Positions 1-6,800 of a DNA stretch of 9,071 nt are shown piece by piece (the first letter of the stretch is position 1; each line of letters opens with the position of its first letter). Below the pieces are notes generated by a model. It was not told the origin of the DNA. It saw only the letters and a program-made list of their open reading frames with translations, and made no database searches. Source of the DNA: Chloroflexota bacterium. Its GTDB lineage: Bacteria > Chloroflexota > Limnocylindria > P2-11E. The stretch is taken from assembly GCA_025350745.1 (NCBI GenBank), contig JANXXG010000317.1, positions 1-9,071 on the forward strand, in the 5' to 3' direction. The position numbers were made by a program, and so were the translations under genes.

Positions 1-756
1 CTCGGCGCCGGGCTCGGCCATCCGGAGGCGGTCATTCAGGGCGCCGAGGGCGGCCGGATGCAGGTCCGCACGCTGACCTTGTCCGCCGATGAGGTCACCA
101 AGACGGATCAGTCGCTCAAACAGAAGTATCCGACCTTCATCGATGACAACGCCGCGTCGGTCAGCCCGTCGTTCAGCGCCGAGCTGGTGACGAACGCGAT
201 CCGCTCGATCATCGCGGCCTCGGTGCTCATCGTGTTGCTCATCGCGTTCGCGTTCAAGGAGTTCGGGTGGTCGGCGTTCCGCTACGGCATCGCTGCGATC
301 ATCGCGCTCCTGCACGACGCGCTGCTCGTCCTTGGTCTGTTCGCGATCCTCGGGTTCTTCTTCAACGTCGAGGTGGACAGCCTGTTCGTCACGGCGGTGC
401 TGACGATCATCGGCTTCTCGGTGCATGACACGATCGTCGTGTTCGACCGGATCCGGGAGAACCTGCACCTCAACCGCGGCGAGGCGCTCAATCCGGTCAT
501 CAACTTCTCGATCATGCAGACCCTCGCCCGGAGCGTCATCACCTCCCTCACCGTCGTCCTCACGCTGCTGGCGCTGTACCTGTTCGGCGGCTACTCGATG
601 CGGACGTTCGCGCTCGCGCTCATCGTCGGTATCATCTCCGGGACCTACTCGTCGATCTTCAACGCGAGCCAGATCGTCTCGCTCTGGCAGGAGATCGAGG
701 ACCGGATCCGTCACCGCGGCGGACGCGGGCCGGACGGAGCGCGCGCGACGGCGTAG
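1..756 (+). CDS. secF: Protein translocase subunit SecF, 5'-truncated by window
   Basis: SecF works with SecD beside SecYEG in the membrane and uses the proton gradient to help pull proteins across. The frame is open from base 1 with no start needed, so the true start lies upstream; the visible part is 251 codons ending in TAG. Residue numbers count from base 1. Just before the first visible membrane segment lies a SecF-like stretch, VSPSFSAELVTNAI (about 54-67). Hydrophobic segments follow near 68-86, 95-118, 126-147, 174-195 and 200-225, matching TM2-TM6. The hallmark GFSVHDTIVVFDRIREN is at 138-154 (GYSxNDTIVVFDRIREN in many relatives). It is followed by TLARSVITSLT and FALALIVGIISGTYSSIF, both typical. 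The tail after about 228 is short, charged and Gly/Arg-rich. The first membrane segment and most of the periplasmic loop are missing only because of the window edge. SecD would be expected just upstream. Identification is firm. Confidence 0.96.
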   Translation, partial: LGAGLGHPEAVIQGAEGGRMQVRTLTLSADEVTKTDQSLKQKYPTFIDDNAASVSPSFSAELVTNAIRSIIAASVLIVLLIAFAFKEFGWSAFRYGIAAIIALLHDALLVLGLFAILGFFFNVEVDSLFVTAVLTIIGFSVHDTIVVFDRIRENLHLNRGEALNPVINFSIMQTLARSVITSLTVVLTLLALYLFGGYSMRTFALALIVGIISGTYSSIFNASQIVSLWQEIEDRIRHRGGRGPDGARATA

Positions 757-794
757 CCGGCGAGCGGCTTTGCCGGGAGCCGGCCGTCCTCCCC

Positions 795-824
795 CCGGCC
801 CCGCGCTAGGCGCGGGACCGGTTT
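795..824 (+). terminator. GC-rich hairpin between convergent genes, possible terminator
   Basis: Arms 795-806 (CCGGCCCCGCGC) and 810-821 (GCGCGGGACCGG) pair around the loop TAG with one C/A mismatch at 799/817. The stem is followed by TTT at 822-824. It starts 38 bases after the secF stop and runs into the stop codon (TAA, 823-825) of the opposite-strand gene. The T run is short, so intrinsic termination on the + strand is plausible but not strong. On the - strand the hairpin follows the lipoprotein stop but has no T run after it. A weaker imperfect hairpin (756-784, outer stem 6 bp, inner stem 4 bp, loop TTT) lies just upstream and may help. Together they fill nearly all of the 66-base gap. 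Confidence 0.45.
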
Positions 825-2130
825 AGCGGTAGGCCTTCGCGAGCTGCGCGGCGGTGACGAACCGCACGGGCCCGCGATCCTTGTCATAGCGGAGTGCGTC
901 GAATGCCCCAAGGAGCGCCTCGATCGCCGCGCGCTCGGCGGGCACGATCGTGCCCGGGTGGCTCACGACGGTGATCGCCTTCCGGGATGTCGCCACGACG
1001 CCGGCCGGTGCGAAGAGCGCCAGGTTCGCGCGGATCTGCGGCTGGATGCTGTTGACCGTGAACGCGTAGGTGTTGCCGCCGATGGTCGGAGCCTCGAGGA
1101 GCGGCAGATCGCCCACGGCATTCGCGTCCGTCCGTGATGGTCGGTAGGGCTGCGCGCCGGCCGGCAAGGTCCACGGGTAGGGGATCCGGCCGATCGGCGG
1201 GTAGTCCTTTGCGACCGCGGTGCAGTCAAGGTCGAAGCCCGATGCGGCGACTGCGCGCAGCGTCGTGGCGTCGGCCATGTCGCCGCCGGCGCGAAACGAC
1301 GTTGGCTTCGGGAAGCCGCGCTCGGTCATGAGCTTCACGCCGTAGTCGATGAGCGTCTTCTGCTCGGCCTCGGTGTACGCGGTGATCGGCACGTCGTAGC
1401 CGTCACCGCGGCCGGCCCAGGTCGGCGCCGTCTTCGGGACCAGACCTGCCGCGCGGACGTAGTCCGTCCACATGTGGAGGTGGAGCGCGACCTCGTCGCC
1501 CTTGGCCTGCCGGTCCTTCGTCCACGCCAGCATCGCTGTCTGTCGCTCGTTCGAAACCTGGTCGGTCGTCCAGGCGCGGGGGTTCCAGAACACCGCCATC
1601 GGGATCTTCAAGCCGTCGGCGATCGCCGCGGTGTTCGCCAGCTCGGCGTCCCCTGACGCGTCGCCTTCGAAGTCGAGGGTCCAGACGACGTACTCGGGCT
1701 GAGTGACCAGAAAAAGGGCCGATCCCGCGACGGCCGCTGTGCCGTCGAGCAGCGTCACGACGACGTCAGCTCGGTGTTCGCCTGGGGGGACGCCCGAAAG
1801 GTCGATCCTTCCGACCGCCGCGAAACCGCGCGGGCCGCCCGCGGTGAAGGTCATCGGGGTCGTTGGGCCGTCGTCCAGCCGCAGCCGCGGGCTACCTGGG
1901 CGCGGGTCGGCGACAAAGTCCGCGAAGATCTGGACCGCGTCGGGGACCGCATTCCAGCGCCGCATGCTGCGGACCTCGGCTGGAAGCGCCGAGGATGGCA
2001 AGCCCACCCTCTCGGTCGACGTCGCGGCGGCCGTCCGGCTCGGCGTCCCGCTCGGCACGGCCGCTTGCGGCGCGCACGCGGCCATCAGGACCGCCAGCGC
2101 GCACACCCATGACCGATACTTAGAGGTCAT
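823..2130 (-). CDS. Predicted lipoprotein with polysaccharide-deacetylase-like domain
   Basis: This 435-residue protein is predicted to be exported and lipid-anchored. It starts MTSKYRSW, followed by a short hydrophobic stretch and a lipobox ending LMAAC, so Cys19 is the likely lipidated residue. A Pro/Ser/Thr/Ala-rich linker (about 20-50) is followed by a region rich in predicted beta strands (about 60-145) that I do not recognise. The C-terminal part resembles the NodB/carbohydrate-esterase-4 fold: WTLDFEGD (150-157) at the metal/catalytic Asp position, GDEVALHLHMW (211-221) with H217 and H219 as possible metal ligands, SFRAGGD (278-284) as the Arg motif, and VVSHPG (388-393) with a possible catalytic H391. 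The motifs deviate from the textbook TFDDG and HxxxH, so activity and substrate are unknown; cell-envelope polysaccharide is a guess. The ATG at 2130 is chosen because it gives a proper signal peptide and has GAGG 3 bases upstream. An in-frame ATG at 2160 would add ten residues and has no such site. The gene converges on secF and is divergent from recJ. Confidence 0.8.
   Translation of the reverse strand: MTSKYRSWVCALAVLMAACAPQAAVPSGTPSRTAAATSTERVGLPSSALPAEVRSMRRWNAVPDAVQIFADFVADPRPGSPRLRLDDGPTTPMTFTAGGPRGFAAVGRIDLSGVPPGEHRADVVVTLLDGTAAVAGSALFLVTQPEYVVWTLDFEGDASGDAELANTAAIADGLKIPMAVFWNPRAWTTDQVSNERQTAMLAWTKDRQAKGDEVALHLHMWTDYVRAAGLVPKTAPTWAGRGDGYDVPITAYTEAEQKTLIDYGVKLMTERGFPKPTSFRAGGDMADATTLRAVAASGFDLDCTAVAKDYPPIGRIPYPWTLPAGAQPYRPSRTDANAVGDLPLLEAPTIGGNTYAFTVNSIQPQIRANLALFAPAGVVATSRKAITVVSHPGTIVPAERAAIEALLGAFDALRYDKDRGPVRFVTAAQLAKAYR
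2115..2120 (+). promoter_or_regulatory. Possible -10 box for recJ (GATACT), near-leaderless
   Basis: GATACT matches the TATAAT consensus at 4 of 6 positions, including the A at position 2 and the T at position 6. It lies inside the 5' coding sequence of the opposite-strand lipoprotein gene. A start about 7 bases downstream would leave only two or three bases before the recJ ATG at 2129, giving a leaderless or near-leaderless transcript. I see no convincing -35 element at the usual distance. AGAGG at 2122-2126 looks like a ribosome site but sits only 2 bases from the ATG, too close for normal use. This is a weak match to a short motif and could be chance. Confidence 0.2.
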
Positions 2131-2131
2131 G
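2128..2131. other. Shared CATG: overlapping divergent start codons
   Basis: The palindrome CATG carries two start codons: ATG at 2129-2131 on the + strand for recJ, and ATG at 2130-2128 on the - strand for the lipoprotein. There is no intergenic DNA between the genes. Both starts are supported independently, by the signal peptide and lipobox on one side and by the position of the RecJ N-terminal W-I motif on the other. Confidence 0.65.
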
Positions 2132-3835
2132 AGCCTCGTTCCGCAGCGTCGGTGGATCATTCCGCGGGCAGTGGGTGGGGATGCACCCGATGGTATCCCG
2201 AGCCTGATCGCCCAGATCCTCCGTGCGCGGGGCCTCGCCGATCCGGACATGCCGGCGTTCCTCACGCCGAAGCTCACGAATGACGGTCCGCCGATGCTCG
2301 ATCTCGATCGTGCCGACGACCGGTTGCGCCGTGCGCTCGCTGCCCGCGAGCGCATCGTCGTCTACGGGGACTACGACGTCGACGGCATCGCCGGCGCAGC
2401 GATCCTGGTGCGGGCATTCCGTCATTTCGGCGTGGCCGTGATCGCGTACATCCCGAATCGCTACGAAGAGGGCTATGGGCTGAACGGGGCGGCCCTCCGG
2501 CAGCTCGCGGCCGACGGGGCGACGGTCGTGGTCACGGTCGACTGCGGCGTCACCGCCGTCGCCGAGGCGTCGCTCGCTCGCGAGCTCGGCATCGATCTGA
2601 TCATCACCGACCACCATCACCCGCCGGCCGTGCTGCCCGAGGCGTACGCGCTGGTGAACCCACGCCGTCCCGACGACCCCTCGCCGGACAAGGATCTCGC
2701 CGGGGCCGGCGTCGCCCTGCGGCTCGCGCAGGCGCTTCTGGGCGATCTCGCGTATGCGGTAAAGGGGGACGAGCTCCTGCAGCTGTGCGCGCTTGCCACC
2801 GTTGCCGATGTCGTTCCGCTGGGCGCCGCGAACCGCGCGATCGTGACCGCGGGGCTCGTCGCGCTCAACACCGCACCGATCACAGGCGTCCGCGCGCTCG
2901 CGGAGCGTGCCGGGCTCAAGCTCGGCAGGATCAACGCCTCGGACATCGGCTTCGGCCTCGGACCGCGCCTCAATGCAGCGGGGCGGATCAATGACGCGGA
3001 GGATGCTCTGCGCCTTCTGCTCACCGAGGATCAGCCGGAGGCCAAGGCCCTGGCCGACACGCTGGAGGAGCGAAATCTCGAGCGGCAGCGCCTGACGAAC
3101 GACGTCGTGCGAGGAGCTCGCGAGGCGGCGACGGCGTATCCGGATGGCTGGGTGACCGTCGTGGCCGCGACCGAGTGGCAGGCGGGGATCGTGGGTCTCG
3201 CCGCGTCGCGGCTGGTGGAGGATCGTGGCCGGCCGGCGATCGTCATTGCGATCGACGGCGACGAAGGCAAGGGCTCCTGCCGGAGCATCTCGTCCGTCCA
3301 CATTGCCGAGGCGCTCGACCAGTGTGACGACCTGCTCCTGAAGCACGGAGGCCACGCGATGGCAGCGGGGTTCTCGATCAAGGCGGACCAGATCGATGCG
3401 TTCCGCGATCGCCTCGATGCCGTCGTGCGGCAGATGCTCGACGGGGTGCGGCCGGTAGCGACATTGAGCGTCGACGCCGCGATCGATCCCGACATGCTGA
3501 CGCCGCGGCTCGCGCTCGAGCTCGCGATGCTGGAGCCGTGCGGCGCGCTCAACCCGCGACCACACCTTCTCCTGAGGAACGTGCGGGTCTATGGCATCCG
3601 GCAGGTCGGCGCGGATTCAGATCACCTTCGCTGCAAGATCACGGTGGGCAAGTTCACCTTCGACGCGATGGCCTTCCGTCGTGGCGACCGCGCTGAGGCG
3701 ATGACCGACGCCGGTCGCGTCGACGCGGTCGTCACGGTGGGTGCCGGCCGCAGCGGTTTCGTCGAGCTCGAGCTCCGCGACTTCGGCCCCGTCGGGACCG
3801 CAGCGACGTTCGCGAGCGAGCTGGTGACGGCGTGA
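2129..3835 (+). CDS. recJ: Single-stranded-DNA-specific exonuclease RecJ
   Basis: RecJ degrades single-stranded DNA 5' to 3' in recombinational and mismatch repair in the cytoplasm. This 568-residue protein is of normal family length. The DHH phosphoesterase core shows all metal motifs: VVYGDYDVDG (77-86, with D81, D83 and D85), VVTVDCG (134-140, D138), ITDHHHP (159-165), LAGAGVA (190-196) and TVADVVPL (224-231, D227). GPRLNAAGR (278-286) follows. The DHHA1 domain shows GIVGLAASRLVE (353-364), KGSCRS (381-386) and HGGHAMAAG (406-414). The last 130 residues match the OB-fold region that binds DNA. The ATG at 2129 puts the conserved RRWI just after the start; no in-frame ATG, GTG or TTG precedes it nearby, and a GTG at 2171 would remove this motif. 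No good ribosome site is seen. The stop overlaps the GTG of rel by 4 bases (GTGA), implying coupled translation. Confidence 0.96.
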   Translation: MSLVPQRRWIIPRAVGGDAPDGIPSLIAQILRARGLADPDMPAFLTPKLTNDGPPMLDLDRADDRLRRALAARERIVVYGDYDVDGIAGAAILVRAFRHFGVAVIAYIPNRYEEGYGLNGAALRQLAADGATVVVTVDCGVTAVAEASLARELGIDLIITDHHHPPAVLPEAYALVNPRRPDDPSPDKDLAGAGVALRLAQALLGDLAYAVKGDELLQLCALATVADVVPLGAANRAIVTAGLVALNTAPITGVRALAERAGLKLGRINASDIGFGLGPRLNAAGRINDAEDALRLLLTEDQPEAKALADTLEERNLERQRLTNDVVRGAREAATAYPDGWVTVVAATEWQAGIVGLAASRLVEDRGRPAIVIAIDGDEGKGSCRSISSVHIAEALDQCDDLLLKHGGHAMAAGFSIKADQIDAFRDRLDAVVRQMLDGVRPVATLSVDAAIDPDMLTPRLALELAMLEPCGALNPRPHLLLRNVRVYGIRQVGADSDHLRCKITVGKFTFDAMAFRRGDRAEAMTDAGRVDAVVTVGAGRSGFVELELRDFGPVGTAATFASELVTA

Positions 3836-6051
3836 CGCAGAACGCGGCATCCGACCACGCGGGCTTCGCCGCTCGGATCGGCGGCGTTGCCGACCGCCTT
3901 AGGCCGCAGCGCAACAAGATGGACGCGGAGCCCGCGATCGAGGAGCTCCTCCGCCACTATCCCGAAGGGGACGCGGAGCTCGTTCGCCGCGCGTATGCGT
4001 ACGCCGCCGAGGCCCACGAAGGTCAGCGGCGCGTGTCGGGCGGCCCGTACATCGAGCACCCGGCCGCCGTGGCGCTGCTGCTCGCGCAGCTCGGGATGGA
4101 CCCGGCGACGATCGCCGCCGCGATGCTCCATGACGTTCCCGAGGACACCAGCCGGACGTCCGATGACATCCGCCGCGAGTTCGGGGACGAGATCGCCCGG
4201 CTGGTGGAAGGGGTCACCAAGCTCTCGCAGTTCTCGGGGAAGTCCTCCGATGAGCACCAGGCCGAGAACATCCGAAAGATGTTCCTGGCGATGGCCGACG
4301 ACCTGCGGGTCGTCGTGATCAAGCTCGCGGACCGGCTGCACAACATGCGGACGCTGGGCGCGATGCCGATCGACAAGCAGCACCGGATCGCGAAGCAGAC
4401 GATGGAGATCTACGCGCCGCTGGCGCACCGCCTCGGGATCTGGCAGATCAAATGGGAGCTCGAGGATCTGTCGTTCAAGTACACCGAGCCGGACCGCTAC
4501 CGCGAGCTCGCGGAGCTCCTCGCATCGCGGCGCGGGGTGCGGGAGCGCTACATCGATCGCACGATGAAGATGCTCGAGGCCGAGCTCAAGAAGGCCGGCG
4601 TGAAAGCCGAGCTGTCCGGGCGACCGAAGCACCTCTGGTCGATCGCCGAGAAGATGAAACGGAAGCACATCGGCGTCGATCAGGTCTACGACCTGCTTGC
4701 GGTCCGCGTGATCGTCGCGGACGTGCCGACGTGCTACGCGGTGCTGGGCGTCGCGCACAACCTCTGGCCGCCGATCCCGGGACAATTCGACGACTACATC
4801 GCGGTGCCCAAGAACAACATGTACCAGTCGCTCCATACGGCCGTCATGGGTCCGGACGGTCAGCCGATCGAGATACAGGTCCGAACCCACGACATGCACA
4901 CCCTTGCCGAGTACGGCATCGCGGCCCACTGGCGCTACAAGGAGGGCGGCAAGGGCGACGCGAACTACGAGTCGAAGCTCGCCTGGGTCCGCCAGCTCAT
5001 GGAGTGGCAGCACGACGTCGCCGACGCGACGGAGTTCGTCGAGTCGCTCAAGGTCGATGTGTTCCAGGACCAGGTCTTCGTCTTCACCCCGAAGGGTGAG
5101 GTCAAGGATCTGCCCAGCGGCGCGACGCCGATCGACTTCGCGTACCGGATCCACACCGACATCGGCCATCGCACGATCGGCGCAAAGGTGAACGGCCGGA
5201 TAGTGCCGCTCGACCACAAGCTGCAGTCCGGCGACATCGTCGAGATCGTGACGAGCAAAGCGGCGCGGGGCCCGTCACGCGACTGGCTCACGATGGTCCG
5301 GACGCCGGGTGCGCGAGAGAAGATCCGGCAGTGGTTCAAGAAGCAGCACCGTGAGGAGAACGTCGCCCACGGCCGCGAGCTGATGGACCGCGAGCTGAAA
5401 CGGATCGCCCAGCGGCCGCTGTCGGACATCAGCGAGGCCGACCTCCAACGGGTGACCGAGATCCTCAACATGCATGACATCGACACGCTGTTCGCTTCGC
5501 TCGGATACGGCGCGCTCACCGCGGCCCAGGTCGTGACGCGCCTGGGCATCGTGGACGACCATCAGCTCGCCATTCCTGAGGTCGCGCCGCCGCAGCCTCC
5601 GCCCACGGCTCGTGGTGGGGTCCGGGTCAAGGGCGTCGCGGAGCTGCTCGTCCGCTTCGGGGTCTGCTGCAGCCCGGTACCGGGCGATCCAGTCAGCGGC
5701 TACATCACGCGCGGGCGCGGGGTCACGGTCCACCGCGCCGACTGCACGAACGTGCGCGGCAGCGCGGAGGCGGAGCGCATCGTCGAGGTCGAGTGGGAAG
5801 GGACCGTCGCCCGCACCTATCCGGTCGCGATCCGGGTCGACGGGTGGGACCGGGTGGGCTTCATCCGCGACGTCGCAGCGGTCATCAGCGAGAACGGCGT
5901 CCAGATGGTCAGCCTTTCGTCGAACGTGACCGACAAGACCGCGACCGTGAACGCGACGTTGCAGGTGACCAGCGTCGAGCAGCTGTCGCGGGTCCTCGCG
6001 AAGCTCGAAAGCGTCCGCGACGTCTTCACCGTCTCCCGCGACGGCCGGTGA
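3832..6051 (+). CDS. rel: RelA/SpoT-family (p)ppGpp synthetase/hydrolase (long RSH)
   Basis: This enzyme makes and probably degrades (p)ppGpp, the stringent-response alarmone, and is expected to sense stalled ribosomes. It has 739 residues with the full long-RSH order. The HD hydrolase domain (about 45-200) shows YIEHP (73-77), HDVPEDT (100-106) and IKLADRLHNMRTL (163-175), so hydrolase residues are present. The synthetase domain (about 240-370) shows GRPKHLWSI (263-271), VYDLLAVRVI (285-294), DDYIAVPKNNMYQSLHT (320-336) and IEIQVRT...GIAAHWRYKE. The TGS domain follows (about 407-474: VFVFTPKGEVKDLPSGATPIDFAY...), then a helical region, a zinc-finger-like segment with C612, C613, H634 and C638, and a C-terminal ACT domain (about 663-739). 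The motif before DYIA reads QFDD (318-321), neither RxKD of bifunctional enzymes nor ExDD of RelA. The GTG at 3832 overlaps the recJ stop; an in-frame ATG at 3919 would still keep all domains. Confidence 0.95.
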   Translation: MTQNAASDHAGFAARIGGVADRLRPQRNKMDAEPAIEELLRHYPEGDAELVRRAYAYAAEAHEGQRRVSGGPYIEHPAAVALLLAQLGMDPATIAAAMLHDVPEDTSRTSDDIRREFGDEIARLVEGVTKLSQFSGKSSDEHQAENIRKMFLAMADDLRVVVIKLADRLHNMRTLGAMPIDKQHRIAKQTMEIYAPLAHRLGIWQIKWELEDLSFKYTEPDRYRELAELLASRRGVRERYIDRTMKMLEAELKKAGVKAELSGRPKHLWSIAEKMKRKHIGVDQVYDLLAVRVIVADVPTCYAVLGVAHNLWPPIPGQFDDYIAVPKNNMYQSLHTAVMGPDGQPIEIQVRTHDMHTLAEYGIAAHWRYKEGGKGDANYESKLAWVRQLMEWQHDVADATEFVESLKVDVFQDQVFVFTPKGEVKDLPSGATPIDFAYRIHTDIGHRTIGAKVNGRIVPLDHKLQSGDIVEIVTSKAARGPSRDWLTMVRTPGAREKIRQWFKKQHREENVAHGRELMDRELKRIAQRPLSDISEADLQRVTEILNMHDIDTLFASLGYGALTAAQVVTRLGIVDDHQLAIPEVAPPQPPPTARGGVRVKGVAELLVRFGVCCSPVPGDPVSGYITRGRGVTVHRADCTNVRGSAEAERIVEVEWEGTVARTYPVAIRVDGWDRVGFIRDVAAVISENGVQMVSLSSNVTDKTATVNATLQVTSVEQLSRVLAKLESVRDVFTVSRDGR

Positions 6052-6800
6052 GGTCCGAGCGGCTCGTCGCGTCGAGCGCCGATCGGGAGTTCACCGCGAA
6101 GCTCACCCTGCCGAAGGGCGCGGGCCCGTTCCCGGCGATCGTCTGCATCCACCCGGCGAGCGACGGGACGCGCGATCACTTCCTGTTCCTCCATCTCGAG
6201 GGACTCTTGCCGCCCCTCGGGGTCGCCGTCGCCCGGTTCGATCGCCGGGGTAGCGACGTTCCGCTCGCCGATCAGGCTCGTGACGTCGACGCCGTGCTCG
6301 AGGCCCTCGCCGCCCGGTCGGACATCGATGCCGCTCGCCTGGGCCTCTGGGGCTTCAGCCAGGGTGCCTGGGTCGCCCCGCTCGTGGCCTCGCGGTCCGA
6401 GCGGGTCGCCTTCCTCATCCTCGTGGCGGCGCCCGGCGTGAGCCCTGCCGAGCGCGCGCGCCTCGTCGCGGCGAAGCCGTCCCGCGCCATGGAGCACGAG
6501 GCTGGTCCGCCGCTCGCGCTCGGAGCGGTGGCCACGGACAGGGACTTCGATCCTGCTCCATACATCGCCGGGGTCCATGTGCCGACGCTGCTGTTCTACG
6601 GCGAGGATGACGAGTGGCAGCCCACGGACGAGAGCGTCGCGGCATGGGAGCGTGCGGGGACGCGCGACCTCATGATCGCCAGGATCCCGAAGACCGGCCA
6701 CGCGCCGACCGCGCCGGGCGGAATGGACATCGCGAGCGTGCTGCCGCGCTACACGGATACGCTGGGCGGGTGGATCAAGCGGGTGGCCCGGACCGGCTGA
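6048..6800 (+). CDS. Alpha/beta hydrolase family protein
   Basis: A 250-residue, probably cytoplasmic hydrolase without signal peptide or membrane segment. It fits the single-domain alpha/beta hydrolase fold (dienelactone hydrolase or S33-like relatives). An early strand ends IVCIHPASDG (31-40), and VARFDRRGSD (61-70) matches the usual DRRGxG loop. The nucleophile elbow is WGFSQGAW (101-108, Ser104, GxSxG). The acid is D188 in YGEDDEWQP (184-192), and the base is H218 in KTGHAP (215-220), completing a Ser-Asp-His triad. The start is the GTG at 6048, which overlaps the rel TGA in a GTGA; the frame is open further upstream only as a shadow inside rel. No ribosome site is visible, so coupled translation is likely. 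The substrate cannot be read from the sequence; an ester or small peptide is possible. The next gene, an S9 peptidase, shares the fold in its catalytic domain, but this protein has no propeller. Confidence 0.87.
   Translation: MRSERLVASSADREFTAKLTLPKGAGPFPAIVCIHPASDGTRDHFLFLHLEGLLPPLGVAVARFDRRGSDVPLADQARDVDAVLEALAARSDIDAARLGLWGFSQGAWVAPLVASRSERVAFLILVAAPGVSPAERARLVAAKPSRAMEHEAGPPLALGAVATDRDFDPAPYIAGVHVPTLLFYGEDDEWQPTDESVAAWERAGTRDLMIARIPKTGHAPTAPGGMDIASVLPRYTDTLGGWIKRVARTG

Noticed and set aside
756..784. Second imperfect hairpin just after the secF stop
   Set aside because: The stem is interrupted by a 3x3 internal loop and has no T run, so it is too weak to list separately. It is mentioned with the main hairpin.
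1703..2128. 5' extension of the recJ frame opposite the lipoprotein gene
   Set aside because: No RecJ homology lies upstream of the ATG at 2129, and the region is explained by the lipoprotein on the other strand.
2131..2355. 5' extension of the lipoprotein frame into recJ
   Set aside because: It is Arg/Ser-rich shadow sequence that would bury the signal peptide about 75 residues inside the protein.
3269..3286. RecJ motif KGSCRS with Cys where E. coli has Gly
   Set aside because: This position varies among RecJ proteins (Gly, Ala, Val and others), and all metal-binding motifs are intact, so it is not a sign of altered function.
2120..3565. Antisense open frame (481 codons) opposite recJ
   Set aside because: It mirrors the conserved RecJ frame and shows no recognisable domain or start signal. 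It is a GC-driven shadow.
3622..5217. Long antisense open frame (531 codons) opposite recJ/rel
   Set aside because: It lies opposite strongly conserved rel and recJ coding sequence, resembles no family, and is His/Arg/Asp-rich with low complexity. Long antisense frames are expected in high-GC DNA.
5793..6047. 5' extension of the alpha/beta hydrolase frame into rel
   Set aside because: This part overlaps the conserved ACT domain of Rel in another frame and encodes Arg-rich low-complexity sequence. The hydrolase fold begins only after the GTG at 6048.
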